A stretch of 64,000 nt of DNA, taken from assembly GCF_000385335.1 (NCBI RefSeq), contig NZ_ARWA01000001.1:2434001-2498000 (forward strand), read 5' to 3'. The translations under genes and the position numbers were made by a program. Origin of the DNA: Methyloferula stellata AR4 (lineage in GTDB: Bacteria > Pseudomonadota > Alphaproteobacteria > Rhizobiales > Beijerinckiaceae). The notes beneath the pieces are model-generated. The model was not told the DNA's origin. It saw only the letters and a program-made list of their open reading frames with translations, and did no database searches. Shown in pieces: positions 8,280 through 16,663 of the stretch (positions are counted from its first letter, which is position 1; the number at the start of each line of letters is the position of its first letter).

Positions 8280-10061
8280 ATGAATATTTTTGCTGAATTC
8301 CAAGAGCGCATCGCATCGCATCTGGCGCGGATCGTGGCTTCCGGCCGCTTGCCGGCCGATCTCGATCTCGGCCGTTTTGTCGTCGAGCCGCCGCGCGACG
8401 CGACGCATGGCGATCTCGCGACCAATGCCGCCATGGTCTATGCGAAAGAAGCCAAGGCTTCCTTTGCCAATCCGCGCCAGCTCGCAACCGAAATCGCGGC
8501 CGTTCTTGCCGACGATCCAGATGTTGCGCAAGCCGAAGTGGCGGGTCCTGGCTTCATCAATATCCGCCTAAAGCCGGAAGTCTGGAGCAAGGTGCTGCTG
8601 GCGGCCTTGACGCAAGGCGCGGCTTTCGGCCAAGCGGGACCGGCGCCGGCGCTCGCCGCCCGCAAGATCAATATCGAATATGTCTCGGCCAATCCGACGG
8701 GCCCCATGCATGTCGGCCATTGCCGGGGGGCGGTCTTCGGCGATGCGCTCGCCAATCTTCTCGCCTATGCCGGCTATGACGTGACGCGCGAATATTATAT
8801 CAACGATGCCGGCGCGCAGATCGATGTGCTCGCACGCTCCGCTTATCTGCGTTACCGCGAGGCGACGGGCGAGGAGATCGGTGCGATCCCGGAAGGGCTT
8901 TATCCTGGCGACTATTTAAAGCCCGTCGGCGAAGCGCTTGCGAACGAATACGGGATATCTCTCCTCAGCAAGACGGAGCCCGAATGGCTCGAGATGGTGC
9001 GGGTCATTTCGATCGAGGCCATGATGGGCATGATCCGCGACGATCTCGCCGCGCTCAACATCACCCATGAAGTCTTTTTCTCCGAACGCTCGCTGACGCG
9101 CGGCGCGGAAGGCGACGCGGTCATACGCGCGATCCAAGACCTGCGCGACAAAGGTCTCGTCTATGAAGGCCGTTTGCCGCCGCCCAAGGGCCAGCTCCCG
9201 GACGATTGGGAGGATCGCGAACAGACCCTGTTCAAGTCGACCGATTTCGGCGACGACGTCGACCGGCCTTTGATGAAGTCGGACGGCAGCTACACGTATT
9301 TCGCCTCCGATATCGCCTATCACAAGATCAAAATCGAACGCGGCTATGCGACTTTGATCGATGTCTGGGGCGCCGATCATGGCGGCTATGTCAAACGGAT
9401 GCAGGCCGCGGTCGCGGCGCTGTCCGGCGAGAAAACCGTCCTCGACGTGAAACTATGCCAGCTCGTGAAGCTGATGCGGAACGGCGAGCCGGTCAAAATG
9501 TCGAAACGGGCAGGGGATTTCGTCACTCTGCGCGAAGTCGTCGATGAGGTCGGCGTCGATGCCGTGCGCTTCATGATGCTGTTTCGGAAAAACGACGCGC
9601 CGCTCGACTTCGACTTGAGCAAAGTCGTGGAACAGTCGAAAGACAATGCGGTTTTTTACGTGCAATATGCTCATGCACGCGGAAAATCAGTGCTACGGCA
9701 GGCGCTTACCACATTTGCCGGAAGTGATTTCTCAACCGAGAGCTTGGCTGGAGCCGACCTCTCTTTATTGACCGACGAGGGTGAGCTCGGGCTTATAAAG
9801 TTGATCGGGCAGTTTCCGCGCGCGATAGACGCTGCCGCCGCGGCGCACGAGCCGCATAGAGTAGCGTTTTATTTGCACGACCTGGCCTCGCTCTTCCACT
9901 CGCATTGGACGCGGGGCAAAGATCAGCCACAATTACGCTTTGTTAATGAAGATACTTCAAATTTGACCTTTGCGAGGCTGGCTTTGGTGACAGCCTTGAC
10001 TTCGGTTCTTGCCTCGGGACTGAATATCCTGGGTGTCAGCGCACCAGAAGAAATGCGTTAA
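8280..10061 (+). CDS. argS: Arginyl-tRNA synthetase
   Basis: A 593-residue class I aminoacyl-tRNA synthetase charging tRNA-Arg. The N-terminal Add-1 domain occupies about residues 1-110; the HIGH motif is HVGH at 144-147 and the KMSKS equivalent is KMSK at 406-409. The C-terminal anticodon-binding DALR domain is present ([15 protein letters not shown] onward). It follows dgt by 17 bases and precedes the SPOR gene by 143. From about 9640 to the end the codon choice shifts toward ATA, AGA, CTA, TTA and TCA, codons largely avoided in the first two thirds; see findings. Function is certain. Confidence 0.97.
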   Translation: MNIFAEFQERIASHLARIVASGRLPADLDLGRFVVEPPRDATHGDLATNAAMVYAKEAKASFANPRQLATEIAAVLADDPDVAQAEVAGPGFINIRLKPEVWSKVLLAALTQGAAFGQAGPAPALAARKINIEYVSANPTGPMHVGHCRGAVFGDALANLLAYAGYDVTREYYINDAGAQIDVLARSAYLRYREATGEEIGAIPEGLYPGDYLKPVGEALANEYGISLLSKTEPEWLEMVRVISIEAMMGMIRDDLAALNITHEVFFSERSLTRGAEGDAVIRAIQDLRDKGLVYEGRLPPPKGQLPDDWEDREQTLFKSTDFGDDVDRPLMKSDGSYTYFASDIAYHKIKIERGYATLIDVWGADHGGYVKRMQAAVAALSGEKTVLDVKLCQLVKLMRNGEPVKMSKRAGDFVTLREVVDEVGVDAVRFMMLFRKNDAPLDFDLSKVVEQSKDNAVFYVQYAHARGKSVLRQALTTFAGSDFSTESLAGADLSLLTDEGELGLIKLIGQFPRAIDAAAAAHEPHRVAFYLHDLASLFHSHWTRGKDQPQLRFVNEDTSNLTFARLALVTALTSVLASGLNILGVSAPEEMR

Positions 10062-10204
10062 AACGCGGATTTAGAGTGCGTTTTACAGGACTTACGGGAA
10101 ATAAACGCAAATTTTTGCCCGTTTGTTGCTGGATCGCCGCGATATTTTGGCCCGAAAGTCATGATGCTATTGGGCCGAATCTTACGGTTGCGAGGTATTG
10201 AGTT

Positions 10205-11767
10205 ATGAGTGAGCCAGCAGCTAAGCGCCCGATGATCGATCTGGACGAATTCGAACGGCGTCTGCGCCGTCCGACGCCAGCAGCTGTGCATTCTCAGGAG
10301 GATCCGCTGGCCGAACTCGCCCGCCTTGTCGGCGGCGTCCAGGAAGATCCATTCAAAAACGTTTTCGAGCAGGACCGGCATCTGCCGCGTTCGCCGCGCT
10401 TCGCATCGGCTCAGGGCGGCGCAGCGCGCGTCGTGCAGACGGCGCCGCGGGTGCAGGCCGCGCCGCGCGTCGTGCAGGAGGATTTCGGCGCCGAGGACTA
10501 TGCTGCGAGCGATCAGCATTTGCATGGCACGATTCATCCGCAAGTTTATGCCGATCAAAGCTATGCCGAACCGGATTATGCCGAGACTTATGCTCACGAC
10601 GAGCAGGCGATGATGGCGGCTCAGGCCGGCTATCACGCGGCCTCGGCCGAAGATGAGAATTATGCCTGGTCGGAGGCGGGAGCGCCTGTCGGGGCTGCCG
10701 AGCCGATGAGGTCTGCGCTCGCCGATGCGCCGCGTTCGCGCCGGCCGCTTTATGTGATGGCTGCGATCATCGCAGCAGGCATCGCGGGGATCGGCGTCAG
10801 CTTCGCCTATAAGAGCAAGTCCGGGCCGCATGAACTCGCTATGATCAAGGCGATGAGCGGCCCGACCAAGGTCCAGCCGGATTCGCCCGGCGGCGCTGAT
10901 GTTGCGAACCAGGATGCATCCATTCTCGACAAGACGCCGCAGCCGACGCCGGTGGCACTCGTCGATCACCAGGAGCGGCCCGTCGATCTCGGGCGTCAGC
11001 AGGCTGCGCCGCGGACCATCATGGCGGATGCCGCAGGATCCATGGGCGCGGCCAGCGTTCCCGTTCCTCCGCCGCCAACCAGCCAGCAAGCCGCGGCACC
11101 GCAGAACATCCAGTCCTATGGGATCGGTGCTCTGATCGAACCGAAGAAGGTCAAGACCGTCTCCGTGCGGTCCGACGGCACGCTGCTGCCAAACGATACG
11201 CCGCCGCAAATGCCGCAAAGCGCGCCCGCCGCTGCTCCTGCCATGCAGGCGCCGCATCCGGCAGCGCCCGCGACCTCGGGTGCAACGACGCCGAAGCCCG
11301 CAACGCCGAAGTCGACGGCACGTGTCGTCACCACGCCGAAGCCGCAGTCGGCCGAGCAGCAGGTTGCCGACGACAACGGCGAGGCGCCCACTGCGCCGGC
11401 CGCCGCCACGCCGGTGGCTCCGGCGCCCGTGAAACCGAAGCCTGCATCTGCGAAGCCGATGAAGGTCGCCGAAACGGAAACCACGGATTCCATTCCGGAT
11501 GGCGCGGACAAACATGCCTCGGGCGGTTCATTCGCCGTGCAATTGGCAGCTCCCGGATCCGAACAGGAAGCGCATGACCTGACCAACAAGCTCGCATCGA
11601 AATTCGGCAGCGAGCTTAAGGGCCACCACCTCACCTATCACCGGGCGAAAGTGAACGACAAAACCGTCTTCCGTGTCCGCGCGGCCGGGATGTCTCACGA
11701 AGAGGCAACAGGGATTTGCCAGAAGCTCCAGGCGAGCGGTGGCTCCTGCTTTGTCGCAAAGGACTAG
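10205..11767 (+). CDS. SPOR-domain membrane protein
   Basis: A 520-residue bitopic envelope protein. Residues 1 to about 178 form an acidic, disordered cytoplasmic region; a single membrane segment follows at about 180-200 (LYVMAAIIAAGIAGIGVSFAY); then a long Pro/Ala-rich periplasmic linker; and a C-terminal SPOR domain (about 442-520) with GGSFAVQLAAPGSEQEA and FRVRAAGMSHEEA. SPOR domains bind denuded septal peptidoglycan, so a role at the division site is inferred. It has GAGG nine bases before the ATG. Position between argS and nagZ is conserved in Rhizobiales, and coupling to nagZ supports a cell-wall role. Confidence 0.88.
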   Translation: MSEPAAKRPMIDLDEFERRLRRPTPAAVHSQEDPLAELARLVGGVQEDPFKNVFEQDRHLPRSPRFASAQGGAARVVQTAPRVQAAPRVVQEDFGAEDYAASDQHLHGTIHPQVYADQSYAEPDYAETYAHDEQAMMAAQAGYHAASAEDENYAWSEAGAPVGAAEPMRSALADAPRSRRPLYVMAAIIAAGIAGIGVSFAYKSKSGPHELAMIKAMSGPTKVQPDSPGGADVANQDASILDKTPQPTPVALVDHQERPVDLGRQQAAPRTIMADAAGSMGAASVPVPPPPTSQQAAAPQNIQSYGIGALIEPKKVKTVSVRSDGTLLPNDTPPQMPQSAPAAAPAMQAPHPAAPATSGATTPKPATPKSTARVVTTPKPQSAEQQVADDNGEAPTAPAAATPVAPAPVKPKPASAKPMKVAETETTDSIPDGADKHASGGSFAVQLAAPGSEQEAHDLTNKLASKFGSELKGHHLTYHRAKVNDKTVFRVRAAGMSHEEATGICQKLQASGGSCFVAKD

Positions 11768-11794
11768 GCCGGAACTTGAAAGCACACAATTGAG

Positions 11795-12811
11795 ATGCGC
11801 GCTTTCGTCTGCGGCTGCTCCGGCTTGGTGCTGAGCGAGGACGAACGCGCCTTCCTGCGTGAGACTGAGCCTTTCGGTCTTATTCTCTTCAAGCGAAACA
11901 TCGACACACCCGCGCAAGTGAAGGCGCTTGCCGACGCTTTCGCCGATTGTCTCGGCCGCGACCATGCCGCGATCCTCATCGATCAGGAAGGCGGAAGGGT
12001 CCAGCGCCTCGGGCCGCCGCATTGGCGGACCTATCCGCCGGCTTTCCGCTTCGGGCAGACGCGTCTGCCGCTCGACCGGCAAGCCAAGCTCGTGCGCGGC
12101 GCCGCGCGGATCATGGCGCATGATCTCCGGGAACTTGGCATCACGGTCGATTGTCTGCCGGTGCTCGATGTGCCGGTGCCGGGCAGCCATAGCGTCATTG
12201 GCGACCGCGCCTATGGCGATACGCCCGAGACCGTGGCGACGCTCGGCCGAGCTGCGGCCGAAGGGCTGCTCGATGGCCATGTGCTGCCGGTGATGAAACA
12301 TGTGCCGGGCCACGGCCGCGCCATGGCCGACAGCCATATGGAACTGCCGATCGTAACGGTGCCGGTCGAAGCTTTGAGGCAAAGCGATTTCGCGCCGTTC
12401 AAGGCAAACGCGGATCTGCCCGCCGCGATGACTGCGCATGTCGTCTATGAGGCGCTCGATCCCGAGCGGCCCGCGACACTCTCGCCTCTGGTCGTCGAGA
12501 CGATCATCCGGCATGAAATCGGCTTCGACGGGCTGTTGATCAGCGACGATCTCTCGATGCGCGCGCTGAAAGGCTCATTTCGCGACCGGGCCGAGGGCCT
12601 TTTCGCGGCAGGCGTCGACATAGCGCTTCATTGCAACGGCGACCTGCAAGAGGCGCGCGCCGTCGCCGCCGGCACGCCTCTGCTCGAAGGCAAAGCTCTG
12701 GAACGGGCGGACGCCGCCATGGCCAGGCTCGGCGGCAAGCCTGCCGCGGGCGATTTCGATCCTGTGGACGCCTGGAAAGCGATCGAAGCCGAGCTTGCGA
12801 TCACCGCTTGA
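11795..12811 (+). CDS. nagZ: NagZ, beta-N-acetylhexosaminidase (GH3)
   Basis: A 338-residue glycoside hydrolase family 3 enzyme that removes GlcNAc from muropeptides during peptidoglycan recycling in the cytoplasm. Visible signatures are LIDQEGGRVQRL, the histidine-rich catalytic loop KHVPGHGRAMADSH, and LISDDLSMRAL, which contains the nucleophile aspartate. Length matches bacterial NagZ. It begins 27 bases after the SPOR gene and is followed by scpA, the usual Rhizobiales order. No signal peptide is present, as expected. Confidence 0.95.
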   Translation: MRAFVCGCSGLVLSEDERAFLRETEPFGLILFKRNIDTPAQVKALADAFADCLGRDHAAILIDQEGGRVQRLGPPHWRTYPPAFRFGQTRLPLDRQAKLVRGAARIMAHDLRELGITVDCLPVLDVPVPGSHSVIGDRAYGDTPETVATLGRAAAEGLLDGHVLPVMKHVPGHGRAMADSHMELPIVTVPVEALRQSDFAPFKANADLPAAMTAHVVYEALDPERPATLSPLVVETIIRHEIGFDGLLISDDLSMRALKGSFRDRAEGLFAAGVDIALHCNGDLQEARAVAAGTPLLEGKALERADAAMARLGGKPAAGDFDPVDAWKAIEAELAITA

Positions 12812-12817
12812 TCGGGC

Positions 12818-12843
12818 CATGATTCCGATAAAGTAACCATGCG
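12818..12843. repeat. Degenerate copy of the GCATGATC/CCGAAAAGT repeat
   Basis: CATGATTCCGATAAAGTAACCATGCG keeps the ends and part of the inner arm of the palindromic family but the right inner arm is lost. It lies seven bases after the nagZ stop. Confidence 0.4.
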
Positions 12844-12859
12844 TTAGGAGATTGATTCG

Positions 12860-13657
12860 GTGGCGGACCTGCCGTTCGACGAACAAGAGCAAATCAAGAG
12901 CGAAGGCGAGGCTGCTTTTCTGGTCGATCTCGACGGTTTCGAAGGGCCGCTCGACCTTTTGCTCGATCTTGCGCGCCGGCAGAAGGTCGATCTGCACAAA
13001 ATCTCGGTCCTGGCGCTTGCCGATCAATATCTCTCCTTCATCGCCGAGGCGCGGCGCGTGCGGCTCGAACTCGCCGCCGATTATCTCGTCATGGCGGCGT
13101 GGCTTGCCTATCTGAAATCCAGGCTTTTGCTGCCGCAAGGTCCGCAAGATGCGGAGCCCGACGGTACCGAGCTTGCCGAAGCGCTCGCGTTGCGCCTGCA
13201 AAGGCTGGAGGCGATCCGCGCCGCGGCCGATGCGCTCGTCAACCGGCCGCGCCTCGATCGCGATGTCTTCCGCCGCGGCCAGCCCGAGCAGCTCAACATC
13301 ATCTCGACCACGTTTTGGCAGGTGAGCCTCTACGATCTTCTGTCCGCCTATGCACGGCAAAGACAGAAACAGGCGCTCTCGACCATGCATATGCCAAAGC
13401 GCTTGGTCTGGTCGCTGATCGAGGCGCGAGCGGCGCTTGAGAAGCTCGCCGGTCAGGCCTTGGACTGGACGTCGCTTGATTCCTATCTCATCGAATATTG
13501 CACGACGCCCGAGATGCGGCGCACGGTTCGCGCCTCGGCTTTGTCGGCCATGCTCGAAATGGTCAAGGAGGGTACGGTCGCGATCAGACAGGACCGGGCC
13601 TTCGCCCCGATCTGGATCAAGAGTGCGCCGCGTGTGGTGGATGCGGCACCGGTTTGA
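12860..13657 (+). CDS. scpA: ScpA, segregation and condensation protein A
   Basis: The 265-residue kleisin subunit of the SMC-ScpAB condensin that compacts and segregates the chromosome. The N-terminal signature FEGPLDLLLDLARRQKVDL and the helix DYLVMAAWLAYLKSRLLLP are diagnostic. The start is GTG at 12860, supported by AGGAG nine bases upstream. The C-terminal winged-helix region (RRTVRASALSAMLEMVKEG) is intact. It is followed 35 bases later by scpB. Confidence 0.94.
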   Translation: MADLPFDEQEQIKSEGEAAFLVDLDGFEGPLDLLLDLARRQKVDLHKISVLALADQYLSFIAEARRVRLELAADYLVMAAWLAYLKSRLLLPQGPQDAEPDGTELAEALALRLQRLEAIRAAADALVNRPRLDRDVFRRGQPEQLNIISTTFWQVSLYDLLSAYARQRQKQALSTMHMPKRLVWSLIEARAALEKLAGQALDWTSLDSYLIEYCTTPEMRRTVRASALSAMLEMVKEGTVAIRQDRAFAPIWIKSAPRVVDAAPV

Positions 13658-13692
13658 TGGCACTCGGCGGTTAAGTTTTGGAGGAGAGATTT

Positions 13693-14502
13693 TTGGGCGA
13701 GATCGCAAGATTGTTTCCGCACCTTGAAGGTGAAACGAAGATCGAGAACGAATCTGAGTCCTCTGACGCGCTTTTTGGCGAGGCCATCCGCATCGCGGAA
13801 GCCATGCTGTTTGCCGCGGCTGATCTTCTGGACGAAGGCGAGATCGCCAGGCGCATGCCCAATGGCATCGCCGTTTCGCAGGTGCTGGCGCAATTGAAGC
13901 AGGATTATGCCGCGCGCGGCGTCAATCTCGTGCGGGTGGGTCATAAGTGGATGTTCCGCACGGCGGCGGATCTCGGCTGGCTTTTGTCGCGGACCGAAAC
14001 CGAGCCGAAGAAACTCTCCCGCGCGGCACTCGAGACGCTTGCGATCGTCGCTTATCATCAGCCTGTGACGCGCGCCGAGATCGAGGATATTCGCGGCGTC
14101 GGCATTTCAAAAGGCACGCTCGATCTGTTGCTCGAAACCGGCTGGGTGCGTCTGCGCGGTCGCCGCAAAGCGCCGGGACGCCCTGTCACTTATGCAACGA
14201 CCGAGACTTTCCTATTGCATTTCGGCCTCGAAGCGATCGGCGATCTGCCGGGCCTCGAAGAGCTGAAAGGGGCCGGGCTTTTCGACGGCCGCCTGCCGAA
14301 GGAATTCCAGATTCCGCTGCCGAACGACGATCTGGCTTTGACCGCGGACGAAGATCCGCTCGAAGACGAAGCCCTGGAGCCCTTGCTCGACATCGACCAG
14401 CCTGATCCGGAGCGCGAGCAAGAGCCGGAAGAGGGCGACGGCGAGGGCGACGATTTCAATGACAAGCCGCTCGAAGACGACGACGGCGAGATCGAAGATT
14501 AG
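13693..14502 (+). CDS. scpB: ScpB, segregation and condensation protein B
   Basis: The partner of ScpA in the SMC complex; about 269 residues with two winged-helix domains at about 20-190 (AEAMLFAAADLLDEGEIA, LETLAIVAYHQPVTRAEI, IRGVGISKGTLDLLL, GRPVTYATTETFLLHFGL as separate motifs). The start is taken as TTG at 13693 because GGAGGAG lies about seven bases upstream; TTG at 13678 would place that site inside the gene. The last 60 residues are extremely acidic (Asp/Glu-rich tail), common in alphaproteobacterial ScpB. The twin-arginine genes that usually follow scpB in this order are absent. Confidence 0.92.
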   Translation: MGEIARLFPHLEGETKIENESESSDALFGEAIRIAEAMLFAAADLLDEGEIARRMPNGIAVSQVLAQLKQDYAARGVNLVRVGHKWMFRTAADLGWLLSRTETEPKKLSRAALETLAIVAYHQPVTRAEIEDIRGVGISKGTLDLLLETGWVRLRGRRKAPGRPVTYATTETFLLHFGLEAIGDLPGLEELKGAGLFDGRLPKEFQIPLPNDDLALTADEDPLEDEALEPLLDIDQPDPEREQEPEEGDGEGDDFNDKPLEDDDGEIED

Positions 14503-14543
14503 AAGCACGATCCGGGGTCAGGACTTCATCGTGACCTGAGGAG

Positions 14544-14620
14544 CGTCATTGCGAGCGAAGCGAAGCAATCCAGAGGCAGCCCGCTCAGACAATGGCATGG
14601 ATTGCTTCGGAGCCATAAGC
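14544..14620. repeat. CGTCATTGCGAG palindromic repeat, partly truncated
   Basis: The left arm (CGTCATTGCGAGCGAAGCG then AAGCAATCCAGAG) is complete; the right arm survives only as TGGATTGCTTCGGAGCC. The element lies in the 220-base gap between the convergent scpB and antiporter genes, which otherwise holds only hairpins. Confidence 0.75.
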
Positions 14621-14652
14621 CGGCCTTCAGCCGGGCGTCTTTATTCTTTTCG

Positions 14653-14675
14653 ACGGGCGTGCAGAGCACGCCCGT
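14653..14675. repeat. Perfect 10-bp hairpin between convergent genes
   Basis: ACGGGCGTGC-AGA-GCACGCCCGT is a perfect inverted repeat with a three-base loop. There is no T-tract in either direction, so it may act as a barrier or transcript stabiliser between scpB and the antiporter gene. Confidence 0.5.
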
Positions 14676-14722
14676 TGGCTCACGGCTCGATGATTGAGTC
14701 CTGATCCTAAACCAGCGGTTTT

Positions 14723-15871
14723 TCAATGCTCAAAAATGAGCATGAAAAACGCCATGAAGAGGATGAGATGCACCGCGCCTTGCAGGACGTTGGTGCGGCC
14801 GCTCGCAAAGGTCACGACGCTGACGGCGAGCGTCAATAGCAGCATGAGAAAATCTGTGTGCTCAAGGCCAAGCGTGATATCGCGGCCGGTGACATGGCTG
14901 ACGATCAAAATCCCCGGCACGGTCAGCCCGATGGTCGAGAGCACCGAGCCCAGAAAGATGTTCACCGACCGCTGCAAATGGTTGGCAACGGCCGCGCGGA
15001 CGGCGCCGATGGCTTCCGGCGTTGCAACGAGAACCGCCATGATCACACCGCCGAGCACCGCCGGAGCGTGCATCGTCTCTAGGATATGATCGACCGGATG
15101 CGCGAGCTGCTCGGCCAGAAAAACGATCGGCAGCATATAGGCGGCGAGCAGAAGAGCATGCACGATGAACGGCGCCTCGCTTTTCTCGGCCTTATGATCC
15201 TCGGGGATTTCTCCGGCGACCGTGAAATAGCCGCGATGGCGGCCGGTCTGCATGGCGAGGAAGGCGCAATAGAGGATGCCCGAGGTCACGACGAGAAACA
15301 TCCGTTGCATGGTCGAGAGCGTCGGGCCCTCCGTCGTCAATGTGTAATTCGGCAGGATCAGTGCGAGCACGGCGAGCGGGATGATCACGCCGAGATAGGC
15401 ATTCGCGCCTTGCAGATTATAGTGCTGTTCGCGGTGGCGCCAGGCGCCGAGCAGCAAGGACAATCCCACCATGCCGTTGAGGACGATCATTATCACGGCG
15501 AACATGGTGTCGCGTGCGAGGGTCGGATTGTTGTCGCCGTGCGTCATCACGGCGGAGATGCTCATCACCTCGATCGAAGTGACCGACAAGGTCAGGATCA
15601 GCGTGCCATAGGGTTCGCCGAGCCGCAATGCGAGCTGTTCGGCGTGACGCACCACACTTAGAGCTGAGCCGAGCACGGTTGCGAAGAGCCATCCGAAAAT
15701 CAGAGCCCACCGGAAGGGGTTCGCCAGATCGGCAAGCAGAAAGTCGCCGGCGACGAAAAAGGCGAGACTCGTCGCGTAGCTAAAGCCTAAAAACCAATCT
15801 TCGCGGATGAGCTTTGATATTTGGACTTTCTTGCGCGCCGGTTGCGCCTGCACGTTTTGAAGCATAACCAT
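14723..15871 (-). CDS. ChaA-like cation/proton antiporter (CaCA family)
   Basis: A 382-residue inner-membrane protein with about eleven hydrophobic segments. It matches the ChaA-type Ca2+(Na+,K+)/H+ antiporters: the two alpha repeats are visible as LILTLSVTSIEVMSI (about 92-106) and VLVATPEAIGAVRAAVANH (about 270-290), each holding the ion-coordinating glutamate. The start is placed at ATG 15871 (MVMLQNVQAQ); a TTG at 15910 would give 13 more residues. It lies 117 bases downstream of a Crp-family regulator in the same orientation, so it could be cotranscribed with, or a target of, that signalling module. Ion specificity is not deducible. Confidence 0.85.
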   Translation of the reverse strand: MVMLQNVQAQPARKKVQISKLIREDWFLGFSYATSLAFFVAGDFLLADLANPFRWALIFGWLFATVLGSALSVVRHAEQLALRLGEPYGTLILTLSVTSIEVMSISAVMTHGDNNPTLARDTMFAVIMIVLNGMVGLSLLLGAWRHREQHYNLQGANAYLGVIIPLAVLALILPNYTLTTEGPTLSTMQRMFLVVTSGILYCAFLAMQTGRHRGYFTVAGEIPEDHKAEKSEAPFIVHALLLAAYMLPIVFLAEQLAHPVDHILETMHAPAVLGGVIMAVLVATPEAIGAVRAAVANHLQRSVNIFLGSVLSTIGLTVPGILIVSHVTGRDITLGLEHTDFLMLLLTLAVSVVTFASGRTNVLQGAVHLILFMAFFMLIFEH

Positions 15872-15988
15872 CCCGGAGTGATTTTGATCGCGAGACGGAA
15901 CTATATCCAATATCTCGACAATCCGCTTTAGGCTTGTCTCAATTTATGCGTATATTTGAAAGCTTGCCTTGACCATTTTTGATCGCGT

Positions 15989-16663
15989 CTACTCCGCGCC
16001 TGTTTCCCGCATGAGCTTCTCGCGGTCGCGGATCAAAATGCGCCCGCGGCCGAGATCGAGAAGGCCAGCGCGCCGCCAGATCTGCAATTGCCGGTTCACC
16101 GTCTCGCGCGCGACGCCGACATAATTCGCAAGCCGGTCCTGCGAGATGTGAATTTCCATGCCGAAATCCTCGACGAGGATGGCGAGCCGCCGCGCCAGGC
16201 GCACCTGAAACGGCAGCAGCGCCGTTTCCTCCATACGGTCGCTGACCCATCTGATGCGCTGGCATAAAAGCTCGATGACGCGGATCGCGACACGGGCATC
16301 TTTTTCGAGATAGGCAAGAAAGTCGCTGCGACGGAGCACGAAAAGCTCGCTGGCTTCCGCCGCTACGGCATCGGCCGTGCGTGCCTGGCCGTCGAAAAGC
16401 GCGATCTCGCCGAAAAGATCGCCGGGTCCAAGCACGTTCAAGGTCAGAGTGTCGCCGGACGGCGTGCCCGTTTCGATGCGGATCTGGCCGCGCCTGATGC
16501 CGTAAAGTGCATCGCCTTTGTCGCCTTTGACGAAAAGCGTCTCGCCTTCGGGCAAGGTGCGTTTCTGACAGAGACTGGCAAGCTTCTCGATCGCTTGCGC
16601 ATCGAGCCCGGCGAAGAACGGATTGATCCGTAGCAGCGCCGCGAAGTCGCCGGGCTTATTCAG
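15989..16663 (-). CDS. Crp/Fnr-family cyclic-nucleotide-binding transcription regulator
   Basis: About 224 residues with an N-terminal cNMP-binding beta-barrel (about 10-130), a dimerisation helix, and a C-terminal winged helix (ISQDRLANYVGVARETVNRQ). The phosphate-binding cassette is complete: GEIALFDGQARTADA, with the ribose-binding Glu and phosphate-binding Arg, so cAMP or cGMP binding is plausible. No ATG, GTG or TTG occurs near the expected N terminus. The best start is CTG at 16661-16663, which overlaps the TGA of the upstream cyclase gene and has GGAG seven bases upstream; a TTG at 16813 would add 50 Arg-rich residues encoded inside the cyclase gene. This tight coupling suggests the regulator reads the nucleotide made by that cyclase. 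Confidence 0.87.
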   Translation of the reverse strand: MNKPGDFAALLRINPFFAGLDAQAIEKLASLCQKRTLPEGETLFVKGDKGDALYGIRRGQIRIETGTPSGDTLTLNVLGPGDLFGEIALFDGQARTADAVAAEASELFVLRRSDFLAYLEKDARVAIRVIELLCQRIRWVSDRMEETALLPFQVRLARRLAILVEDFGMEIHISQDRLANYVGVARETVNRQLQIWRRAGLLDLGRGRILIRDREKLMRETGAE

